Virus record (IMG/VR): IMGVR_UViG_3300021424_004135
Location: 1 to 24,980 of that record
Source of the DNA: a virus
Strand: one strand, 5' to 3'
DNA length: 24,980 bases
Part shown: in pieces, positions 19,101 to 22,822 of the stretch
Layout of the letters: every line of letters begins with the position of its first letter
How positions within the stretch are numbered: position 1 is the first letter of the stretch
The notes under the pieces: generated by a model
The model's input: the letters and a program-made list of their open reading frames with translations, nothing else
The model's database searches: none
Told to the model about the DNA's origin: nothing
Translations under genes and position numbers: made by a program

Positions 19101-22100
19101 TCTAACTTTTCCGCCTAGGCTTTTCCATTGTTTTTCTCCAGCCCATCGTGCAGTTGGATATTTTTTATCAAAACCCTTCATTGACAGAATTACTTGCCCA
19201 CTTCCCTCGTAGGCCCTCCCAGCAACATTTCTTCTTTTGTTTGTCGGATTTCTGGCATAGTTTTCTGTTCTGGCCCAAGGTCTAACAAATTTGGCTCCTG
19301 GGTTTTTGATTGCTTTCGTAATTGATTCAAGAATTTGAACCTGCATATTGTCGTAATATTTTTGCAATTCTGATTCATTCAATGATTCGCCAGAGGAAAG
19401 TCTTTCCGCTCTCTTGGGAGTAACTTGTGAAAGTACAAATCCAACAGGGCCATCATCATTTAGTTTTGCGTTTGCGCCAGAAGAGATTCGACCATAACCG
19501 TCATATTCATCAAGTTCTTTTTGAATTTCTTCTGGTGATTTTGCTGTTTCTAAAACTTGATTTTCGATTTCGGCAGATTCTTTTGCTTTTTTAGCTTTTT
19601 CTTTTTCTATCTTTTTTACTTCGGAAAGAGCTATTCCTTTTTCTTTGGCAATTTTTCGGCGAGGTTTACCCGAAACAATATCTTCGTATATTTTTTGCTT
19701 TTCGTCATCGGTAAGTGCTTTAGCTATCTTTTTCTTTTTTATCAAATTTTTTCGTGTTCTTGGTCTTGGTTTATCAAGATTTTCTGGTCTTTCAATTTTT
19801 TTACCGGTTCTCAAAAATTGCATATGTCGCTGTTCGGCTTTTCTTACATCTTGGCGACTCCAGCCCAGCGTGTCTGCGACTTCCTGAAGGGTTGCACCCT
19901 TCATTCTTCTGTTGTATATCTCTTCGTCGCTCCATGCTTTTCTTGTAATTATTGGTCTTTCTTCGTCACTGTCCTCCGGGCCAAGAAAATCTTCAATTAT
20001 TTTGTCGTAAACATCAAAACCAAGGTCATATGGCATATTTTCATCACCAAAGGGATTGTCTGGGTCGAATCCGTCATCCAGACCAGGAATATTTCTTACT
20101 CTTCCGCGCTCCCCAAGCTTCGGCGCATCGTGTCCGAATTGACCAGAGGAGAGTCGCCCATTTGAAATATCTGTGTTATATCCATAATTATTTAGCCACT
20201 CTGCGAGTTTTTTGGCGGTGTCCCCATCTTTGGCAGATGTGTTGGGAACGCGTTCGGCGACATGATTTGCTATCGCTTTTTTCAATCCTTTATTAAAATC
20301 TTTTCTGTCTTCTTTTTCAATTCCGTCGACAGCTTTAACAAAATTTCCAAGGTGTCCGGCATAGGCCATGAACCAATCCATGTATTCATCGGTTGATTTA
20401 TTTTTTTCATTAAAATTTTCCGGTCTTTTGCCGTTTCCCCTACCCGTTCCGGCCCAAGCAACTCGAGCTTGATTTTCGCCCATTTCCATACCGCGAAGGA
20501 AATTTTCTGAAATATTTTTATCAGAACTAGTTCGTGGTCTTTGTTCCCACCCCATTTCTGAATCGTTCCATCTTTGAACAATTTTGTCAAAGTCTTCTCG
20601 TCTTTGTTTTTCGTCTCTACTAATTCCAAATTTTTGTTCGTGTTGTTTTCCAAGTCCGTGTCTGGAGAGATTTCTTCCTGAAGAAAGTCTTCTTTCTTCG
20701 TTTTCTTTTGGTCTCCTGGGGGCCTGTCTGGTGGTTTTTTCAACAGGTTTTTTATTTTCGGGCAAAACAGATTCTGCGCGCTGAATTGGCTTTCCCTCAA
20801 TTAATTCGCCTTGGGTTTTATCTTTATCAATTTCTTGTTGAGGGGTTGTGTCGCGATTGTAAATCGAACCAGGGCCATATGGTGTTGGGTCTGGCTGTCT
20901 CCAGTCTGGATATTCATCAAATAGCCAGCCGTTTCTATTTCTATCTTCGCGTGTATCTGGATTAAGGTCTCCCTCCGGAATCCCAAAACCGCGCGCACCC
21001 CTACCGCGTCCACCACCAAGTCTTGGTCTATCTATTAGACGAGAAGCTCCATATGAAGCGATTCTTCTACCTAGATTTTTTACCTCTATATCTTCATCTA
21101 TTAATTTTTTTTTTATGTCGTTGTTGTTAAGTGCGGTGTCAATTGCATCTATCAAATCGTGATTTAATCCGGATTGAATAACAATTCCATCTATGTCGAC
21201 AAATGTCTCTGCGCGATAGTAATCAAATATTGGGTCGAGAATTTGTTTTACTCTAAAAGCATCCTCTTGATTAATTTCGAGACAGTATCCTTTTTCGTCA
21301 ATTTGTTCTTCGTTAAACTCTGATAAGTCTTTATATTTTTTTCTTCTTCTTCTTTTACGAAATCTTGAGATTGCGCCACGGAGACCGGCAAGAAGTAGCT
21401 CCCCGGGATATTTTGCTTCAAGTTCAATCAAATAATCTTCTTGTTCTTTTGTTTCAACATCGGCAGCAGCCTTTTGGTCCGAGTAATCACCCTTAACAAC
21501 TCCGTTTGGTATTACGGCAAATCGGCATTTTCCTTCGGGGTGAACCGGAAGAGAAATAATTTTGCAAGACGAACCACCTTCATACATGACACAATTTGAG
21601 CACTTTACGCCGATTCCGGCTACTGGATTTCTTTCGGGTGGATAATATCCCGCCCACACACCATTGCTATCTTCATTAAACTTTCCGTGTCTTTTTACTA
21701 TTTTGAGAAGAGCGTCACGAAGGTCTGATTCTTCTTTGTCTAGATTTTCTTTATCTATTTTTGGTTGGCTTCCTTCATACTCAATTTTGGGAAGTGGAAT
21801 CATTACGGTTCCTGGGCCAATCGGATTTGGTTTAATTGCAACCGGAATTGCCGGCATTTGCTGCGGTCGAATAATTCGTTGTGGTTGGGTATTTGTGGTC
21901 GAGGGATTCGCTTGAATTATGACTGGTGGTTGCTGTGGTGTTATTTGGGGAATTTGTATTCGCTGAGGAGTTCCGAACATGAAAGTGTCCTGATTCCTCA
22001 TCCAATTACATTTATATTTTTCGTATCCGCCTTTTTCTCCGGGTTTAATAAATGTTACGGTTTCTTCGTCTGCTTCAACTACATTTATTTTGCTTCCGTA

Positions 22101-22751
22101 AATATTGCTAAGTTGTTTTTGCAATTCTTCTCTATCTGGAGAAATAAAACTTTGTTGATTTGTTGCCGGAGCATTGATTTGCTCTGACATCATGTCCGTC
22201 TTGACTGATATGGTCCCCGTAAGTTGGTTTGCTCCATGTAGAACTGGCGACACTTCATATAGTTCAAGTTCCCAAATTACATTTGCCTGAGATTTTTGGT
22301 CAAATTGCGCGCGCAGTGTTTTGTATCCAATTGACCATTCTTGCTCTTCTCCAAAAAATGCAACGTTTGCAAAGGCTTCTTTGCCTTTTTCAGAATTTAG
22401 ATTAAATTGAACTTTTGCAAAAAGGCCACCTATATTGGCAACTTTCATCTTCATTGGCAAACGTGGGTCGTTTGGTGAAACTTCGTATATTTCCAAAACT
22501 TTGCCTATTGGGTCGTTCCAATTATGACCCCACACAACTCTCGGTTTGCGTCTTTGTAAGCTTTTTGTAAAAGCACCAGCGGCAACAATGTCCCCAACGC
22601 TGTCTTTGTTGCCTATTCCTGCGACAAAACACTCAACGATTCCCTGAGCTTCGTCAAGATTTAGGGAATTTGACTTCGGCCCAATTGAACCAATGTTGCT
22701 TGATTTGTACTCAAACTGGTCTTGCATGAATTGTTCTTTCTGTTTACTCAT
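8634..22751 (-). CDS. Giant polyprotein: prohead protease fused to ArdC-like, zincin, two UvrD-type helicases and other cassettes
   Basis: 4705 residues from the ATG at 22751; a TTG five codons upstream is an alternative start and neither has a clear SD. Order: HK97-type prohead protease (about 20-190, H76 and S140); Pro/Gln-rich linker; four-Cys knuckle (C384, C387, C396, C409); basic and RG-rich linker; unknown cassette (688-865); two HTH segments (866-1087); 29-residue spacer; ArdC-like plus zincin (1117-1474, HELTH at 1323-1327); duplicated domain (1475-1567, 1568-1685); helicase 1 (1686-3029); helical cassette (3030-3177); helicase 2 (3178-4105); three short cassettes; unknown 505-residue C-terminal cassette (4201-4705). 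From residue 688 on, every cassette begins with R-[LIV]-S-S-G. It lies 71 bases after the portal stop. Multidomain phage proteins of this type are known as polyvalent proteins and are thought to enter the host with the DNA. Processing by its own protease is the inference here; the joined reading frame itself is plain. Confidence 0.95.
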   Translation of the reverse strand: MSKQKEQFMQDQFEYKSSNIGSIGPKSNSLNLDEAQGIVECFVAGIGNKDSVGDIVAAGAFTKSLQRRKPRVVWGHNWNDPIGKVLEIYEVSPNDPRLPMKMKVANIGGLFAKVQFNLNSEKGKEAFANVAFFGEEQEWSIGYKTLRAQFDQKSQANVIWELELYEVSPVLHGANQLTGTISVKTDMMSEQINAPATNQQSFISPDREELQKQLSNIYGSKINVVEADEETVTFIKPGEKGGYEKYKCNWMRNQDTFMFGTPQRIQIPQITPQQPPVIIQANPSTTNTQPQRIIRPQQMPAIPVAIKPNPIGPGTVMIPLPKIEYEGSQPKIDKENLDKEESDLRDALLKIVKRHGKFNEDSNGVWAGYYPPERNPVAGIGVKCSNCVMYEGGSSCKIISLPVHPEGKCRFAVIPNGVVKGDYSDQKAAADVETKEQEDYLIELEAKYPGELLLAGLRGAISRFRKRRRRKKYKDLSEFNEEQIDEKGYCLEINQEDAFRVKQILDPIFDYYRAETFVDIDGIVIQSGLNHDLIDAIDTALNNNDIKKKLIDEDIEVKNLGRRIASYGASRLIDRPRLGGGRGRGARGFGIPEGDLNPDTREDRNRNGWLFDEYPDWRQPDPTPYGPGSIYNRDTTPQQEIDKDKTQGELIEGKPIQRAESVLPENKKPVEKTTRQAPRRPKENEERRLSSGRNLSRHGLGKQHEQKFGISRDEKQRREDFDKIVQRWNDSEMGWEQRPRTSSDKNISENFLRGMEMGENQARVAWAGTGRGNGKRPENFNEKNKSTDEYMDWFMAYAGHLGNFVKAVDGIEKEDRKDFNKGLKKAIANHVAERVPNTSAKDGDTAKKLAEWLNNYGYNTDISNGRLSSGQFGHDAPKLGERGRVRNIPGLDDGFDPDNPFGDENMPYDLGFDVYDKIIEDFLGPEDSDEERPIITRKAWSDEEIYNRRMKGATLQEVADTLGWSRQDVRKAEQRHMQFLRTGKKIERPENLDKPRPRTRKNLIKKKKIAKALTDDEKQKIYEDIVSGKPRRKIAKEKGIALSEVKKIEKEKAKKAKESAEIENQVLETAKSPEEIQKELDEYDGYGRISSGANAKLNDDGPVGFVLSQVTPKRAERLSSGESLNESELQKYYDNMQVQILESITKAIKNPGAKFVRPWARTENYARNPTNKRRNVAGRAYEGSGQVILSMKGFDKKYPTARWAGEKQWKSLGGKVRKGEKPTFILAPTIERGRRTGEFHMTKVYNVAQIEGLPNIMYAEQAALKLSEKQRIENVQKVVSEIGPVVEEGNFGGAFFSPSRDTIFMPKFGQFNSPVEYYSTLMHELTHWSGASSRLDRPHGKMTAPEFSPEFKKYAFEELIAEIGSSLLMGMLGIEPTFRDDHGVYLKSWADAIQNDHTALRRAMLEAQKAVNYLINRSPTLRQLAGFEPDERKYEADLKYEIPLIEGMVGSEPIPKSGPIRGTFEQPIDEIEDARLSSGKIEDFATRPHKSGKTHKIGNRGWTAIDRQNGDREVYHYSTMMGVIRNGEYFEISTGWNSVSDKQGIKKILKALGQKEPRQATEMQMLDRLSSGKIEDFVKQPHVDGRKIKAGSGGAWSSFDLSNGDREIYHYSTKMGFIRNGVFYQESDGWNSVSDKQGINKILRSLNQPNAIRVQQVANLNTDDETRFVSLPQKDEDGKVIDVTGRLSSGGGHISSVKNPDDKKLQIKRVEDVSFQFAHNLPHEPTQQQKDVIEVGLMAITGQLKPFKNKQGKMVYPVISVQAAAGTGKTTTLKMLANALDNLFNLEIGNDTERAEKLNYISQRFNVDFSKMTEKQIKDKVEKLKEQYGSKSLYYAVFNKKNQLEAQAVFPGNTGVSTLDKIARWGLLLGAADKKFGDHISRKMDAAGARVDRARDFDEETGEPIGAAVTQTKIDPKTGKAVPHKFTYIDFRDGQRKPTPPHPKATLPDGSPAGQRPTLEHTGLRMLDTNDDYQRFFKLEKLAEKGPLPGSDRLPSLDVATLAEIIRKAVEKWTLSGDEELQAKHFAPDEDDVEARKSGFGASILEGRVKIGSGWVVKLDSSGNPVPKLDENGNIIPGKFQYTTEQVEVGSADHNPQFWVDVYNEPETNVPQEWLKMGRTVVEHLLNEHYIDEKGKKQKTTVLPNMSQTAKIFSLSNPDLSEAKYMVGHALGSTQIDAVASSAKKGDITDRNGKVITDVSKVSPDTPLWIVTSVSVDTKAKKGTNRTVTLRRTFAHPNRKLNALLIDEAQDINPTFLSVLENNRDKLPIILVGDERQSVYNFRNALNAMELMDPDYVLPLNESFRFGNNIAHLGNIIQALINLDAEALAKITGQNAPRRQWVTGHHHQLVEKQFNDAIALLEKFDTATPKEKTALLNILKSLDKEFKLSKRFTVDTKQKEDVLIFDEGIPAKDKIKFLNSVKDKSIEESKGFVYDGDALKLDEKGRPMPMLDGDGNPQRDDNHNIIYQKVDPLMPVVGETFAFLGGTNTEVIKAAFRYSAHLDTQMQLELAEWRLRNPSKKEPPQLVPQVAISAKKHEDIVEFLMHYQWLWNNKFGTAGKRPPASKFIGNFWDMDEVIREAARPHNNQLRALWNLMHPKGGKPVAPSDMLRRFRGGFIETGTLDKDGNPEKILVNPVVIPERQALRISTKFNKLRVNKTDGEDSLEELLGSSTTKLKMGVEDSQIKAIVLIEGKGKGDAAQRSAVHWNLEMSQIDPKTGKERIIDGTWEHDSKKPGKWTGRVVLTGQGITGQKTRGQGSGIRKGGFYSEDAKRIITRDPRFSNYFDFVEDGGVLRRAATGSETARNDAYVIDIKDLGGSRERLSEMIRQVSEEILEAANTTGADAVITTPQLFKGMEAHTVVVGESYKDAFDDIRDNFTKLGQKSPQFREGMHLAYVAATRAQKQIDIGPAFAKLYYSGDRRSAAQAHIAEEVARLRKTGDPEDSKLADSLEEPKDFAYPYQGGTPFTPVSDDDDDRVNAESEQDPTQIPAQDGNEGTIVGDDDGDSETGEDEDNLAGGDDVDNEDDDNRVSSGKINYQKMIFDGPKTITRLLPKTEKIWNDNFEKNLKQAIKEKDITILDAYRNTIRSNINKIQNRKNLASILPDDPDMDISEELNDTYLGLFDLSPEDLAKRDKFINDIGKAANVMWALNNVDNQKSSPKTRDAAKKILNDANQDRLSSGRSERRVIKSLEDVQQNMKYDYSAATDKKLTEEQAAVSDAIMTGDNVIVRALAGTGKTSTLLVSAKRILDQEPDKRIVYLTFTKKMQEEAKKKFANYPNVEVRTWDSVATSQVIGTNAKLRKKSDSGSSGIIGVRDSDAIANHYGFSDYGQQVQVKNKQGDLIPMTVGLTRRKRAALMARIATEFSTGRNNNTKEPHKEIDRYVVTLAAAKQSIANFDLFSKEEVNKIVAEARRFWNDSFDENSPLELSRSYVMKQWSLTNPDLGTGRGMSQNVDGNDIVFFDEAQDSNPVMTDIIRKQKIQWVAVGDSNQAIYEFRGAVDELEDMEAKYQLTLTKTFRFGRAIQGIANRFLAAHQKRLRDRKTGESPIFSRLRIDAAGQPGELLEAESFLPEGIGTAATRAIKKNGERESLAFISLTNAVAFERIIEEQEKGKRTGSVSTFKKDLTDMINHAEWLKNGKTINGKEADKPRSVFPELWSVASWAELAKAAGGTDKTSDLITGETIGENDAAEVVDVGQQAITAYRLFKKYNFDWDKLRKHVDNIETTDGGKLIGRKVTASDLADEFDPVEIVSGGTLIASFNAKTNEVFLGQDGGDFKQHQSYKVLYKGKYKFRFGDPEGKFGLTRDKKGWYLQVQNIDAGASVLNNLIQDIENGIPAGDSPEFDSIKSFTPIVEGNGKIFNYLKGAKYSYFDKYKKNKDGIVDSEITLRFKNVDGKFIAVAEGNTYPVKDLLKKRDPKTGKSTFTFAGKDKPQYGEAGVWLTEANSIEELYEKLENLRKTNDVAKGGYTLKPTSVAGTDGGDLGPDIIAQTSHRSKGLEFDNLILAGDFKAPKWDELSVPWKKELHEQGRLADPDQQFETLKEFLEILNPKEKEQFKLELIDSMGPEELRLQYVANTRAMKRLIPGSTSWILDATDPEDEEFRRLSSGKVSRKASQRANRRQRLSSGGDDGRIEDIKDPDDEEIMKDLIENDLLPKVPTGEELEAEYQDLIKRGEFPPPPSDERISSGRASRRLRKNNRLSSGRTEVKVDMLHGFSDDEEYNRIAQDSWRQIRQRGWLLNPADDGGPLDKIGDRKKSAINNGISNIGTRFAKNKRNIKIGDVSKNDTDSANQETWMLPTEKLKKMITIPTNWGEDGKVTERRPIDNKELSKLLNLNATEEKKLDSPNAGLSYNDVMYLIAEIGNEPIFDSWRLFAPTKSDEKISNQSALTTAMENLGRAKFRERFLLETFGKDAFPMYIDSKKGVDNKISQSDYSILDDDERFSFGGAFRNDGDADDANTELMYEGMRVPESISALPTNKKGTEIPNSTTRTKREEFRMSELMKSLGISDEDKEKYEKLNKILKKSKIGEQNRQTLNRWETQGIPTAVISEMIQSKIIKDAKSTFTATDAGARLDRELAKPKYVVAEALLSFIKEKHGTSGFNTRDSVTRIMEDLNLGKYMDRAAKFKGSIPYSSNVGDVPRYSDSDLENVVNRFNNIFGTDYTIDDIFSDEQLRTAKERIETGTHSPVGKPNVRTRLKKENE
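10152..10436 (-). other. Three very short cassettes, two of them strongly basic
   Basis: Between consecutive motifs lie pieces of 19 residues (10380-10436), 61 residues (10197-10379) and 15 residues (10152-10196). The first (RLSSGKVSRKASQRANRRQ) and third (RISSGRASRRLRKNN) have no acidic residue and 6-7 Lys/Arg each. The middle one is acidic and ends in a Pro run. If cut, they would give small peptides resembling the internal head peptides of other phages. Confidence 0.7.
10437..13220 (-). other. UvrD-type superfamily 1 helicase 2 (cassette)
   Basis: Cassette R3178-F4105, 928 residues. Motifs: Q-motif region KLTEEQAAVSDAI; Walker A LAGTGKTSTLL (K3238); motif Ia YLTFTKKMQEEAKKKF; Walker B FFDEAQDSNP (D3464); motif III VAVGDSNQAIYEFRGA; motif IV TKTFRFG (R3520); motif V TSHRSKGLEFDNLILAG (K3998); motif VI LQYVANTRAMKRL (R4080). 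This is a canonical, apparently active UvrD-family enzyme; the LTFTKK and TWDSVA stretches also recall FBH1-like members. About 190 residues more than in PcrA separate motifs IV and V and include a beta-rich piece (YKVLYKGKYKFRFGDPEGKF). It is clearly divergent from helicase 1, so it is not a recent duplicate. Confidence 0.9.
13221..13664 (-). other. Helical cassette between the two helicases
   Basis: 148 residues (R3030-D3177) from RVSSGKINY to NDANQD. It is rich in Lys, Asp, Asn and Leu and looks mostly alpha-helical, for example in NFEKNLKQAIKEKDITILDA. No family is recognised. Boundary motifs on both sides suggest it is released as its own product. Confidence 0.55.
13665..17696 (-). other. 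UvrD/PcrA-type superfamily 1 helicase 1 (cassette)
   Basis: Cassette R1686-N3029, 1344 residues. Visible motifs: Q-motif region HEPTQQQKDVIEVG; Walker A AAAGTGKTTTL (K1769); Walker B LLIDEAQD (D2247); motif III ILVGDERQSVYNFRNA; motif IV NESFRFG (R2305); motif V TTPQLFKGMEAHTVVV (K2854); motif VI YVAATRAQKQ (R2901). All catalytic residues are intact, so ATPase and translocase activity is likely. Distances between motifs are much larger than in PcrA (about 480 residues from Walker A to B, about 550 from IV to V), so it carries large insertions. The last roughly 70 residues are an acidic Asp/Glu-rich tail that ends at the RVSSG boundary. A role on incoming DNA or against host nucleases is only inferred. 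Confidence 0.88.
17808..18329 (-). repeat. Tandem duplication of an 80-residue domain, each copy headed by RLSSGKIEDF
   Basis: Copy A core 18090-18329 and copy B core 17808-18050. Both read RLSSGKIEDF..., then NGDRE[VI]YHYST.MG.IRNG, then GWNSVSDKQGI.KIL. More than half of the residues are identical, but the DNA has diverged, so the duplication is not recent. Each copy begins with its own RLSSG, which means the whole cassette including its boundary motif was copied. Conserved His, Tyr, Asp and Trp residues (YHYST, GWNSVSD) are noticeable. No known family is recognised. Confidence 0.9.
18330..19403 (-). other. ArdC-like antirestriction domain with zincin metallopeptidase (cassette)
   Basis: 358-residue cassette, R1117-A1474. 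The N-terminal part has the ArdC pattern: a long helix, then PWARTENYARNPTNKRRN...AYEGSGQVIL, then ARWAGEKQWKSLGGKVRKGE. The C-terminal part has YYSTLMHELTHWSGASSRLD, a zinc site (H1323, E1324, H1327), and the downstream helix FEELIAEIGSSLLMG, whose glutamate is the usual third ligand. ArdC proteins of conjugative plasmids bind single-stranded DNA and protect incoming DNA from restriction; the same pair of domains is a hallmark of polyvalent phage proteins. The arrangement is complete, including the spacing between the two parts. Protecting injected phage DNA is the likely role, by family analogy. Confidence 0.8.
19590..19935 (-). other. Two helix-turn-helix segments in one cassette
   Basis: The first reads SDEEIYNRRMKGATLQEVAD followed by TLGWSRQDVRKAEQ. 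The second is LTDDEKQKIYEDIVSGKPRR followed by KIAKEKGIALSEVKK. Both have the resolvase/sigma-like HTH pattern (Asp-Glu start, small residue at the turn, basic recognition helix). They are joined by a Lys/Arg-rich stretch and followed by a highly charged helix. The RLSSG at R866 and the RISSG at R1088 bound the cassette, suggesting a separate DNA-binding product of about 222 residues. Confidence 0.6.
21525..21602 (-). other. Four-cysteine knuckle following the protease
   Basis: C384-x2-C387-x8-C396-x12-C409 in the context GVKCSNCVMYEGGSSC...GKCRFAVIP. The spacing suits binding of zinc or an iron-sulfur cluster; similar short Cys motifs occur in phage head-region proteins. The role is unknown. 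It lies before the first RLSSG, so it would stay on the protease-bearing fragment. Confidence 0.6.
22180..22694 (-). other. HK97-type prohead protease domain at the N terminus of the giant protein
   Basis: Residues about 20-190. The pattern is GIVECFVAGIGNKDSVGDIV, then VVWGHNWNDPIGKV with the candidate catalytic His76, then EWSIGYKT with the candidate Ser140, then ELYEVSPVLHGAN. This is the classical layout of the prohead serine protease family (herpesvirus assemblin-like fold), which cuts scaffold and head proteins during capsid maturation. All expected motifs are present, so it is probably active. It usually exists as a separate gene of about 200 residues; here it is the first domain of a 4705-residue chain, directly after the portal gene as expected. 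Confidence 0.9.
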
Positions 22752-22822
22752 TAGATAATAGAACAATTACTTCTTGCTTATTGCAAGTATTGTGTTTTTG
22801 ATGTTTTGTTTAAAGAAAATAA
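22752..22822 (-). other. 71-base gap between portal and giant gene
   Basis: AT-rich spacer with a weak 5-bp stem and 5-base loop (CTTGC/GCAAG, 22773-22787), not followed by a U-run. No convincing promoter and no strong SD. AAGAAG lies 3 bases before the alternative TTG start and about 20 before the ATG. The two genes are probably co-transcribed. Confidence 0.45.

Larger units (their letters stand above)
10137..20690 (-). repeat. Thirteen R-[LIV]-S-S-G cassette-boundary motifs in the giant protein
   Basis: Copies (coding residue R): 20676-20690 (688), 20142-20156 (866), 19476-19490 (1088, RISSG), 19389-19403 (1117), 18315-18329 (1475), 18036-18050 (1568), 17682-17696 (1686), 13650-13664 (3030, RVSSG), 13206-13220 (3178), 10422-10436 (4106), 10365-10379 (4125), 10182-10196 (4186, RISSG), 10137-10151 (4201). 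R, both S and G are invariant; only the second position varies, among L, I and V. Codons differ between copies (AGA, AGG, CGA, CGT; TCT, TCC, TCA, AGT, AGC), so the repeat exists at protein level. Every recognisable domain beyond residue 688 lies between two copies and none is interrupted. Proposed protease cleavage site. Confidence 0.95.

Noticed and set aside
10137-20690. The repeated motif as a CRISPR-like array, recombination site or intein boundary
   Set aside because: Nucleotides vary between copies, spacing ranges from 45 to about 4000 bases, and there are no intein Cys/His-Asn splice junctions at the motifs.
22752-22766. TTG at 22766 as the start of the giant protein
   Set aside because: It would add five residues (reading (M)FYYL M) before an ATG; rare start, SD-like AAGAAG only three bases away. 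The ATG was preferred, but the evidence is weak either way.
22773-22787. Stem-loop after the portal gene as a terminator
   Set aside because: Only five pairs and no U-run follows on either strand.
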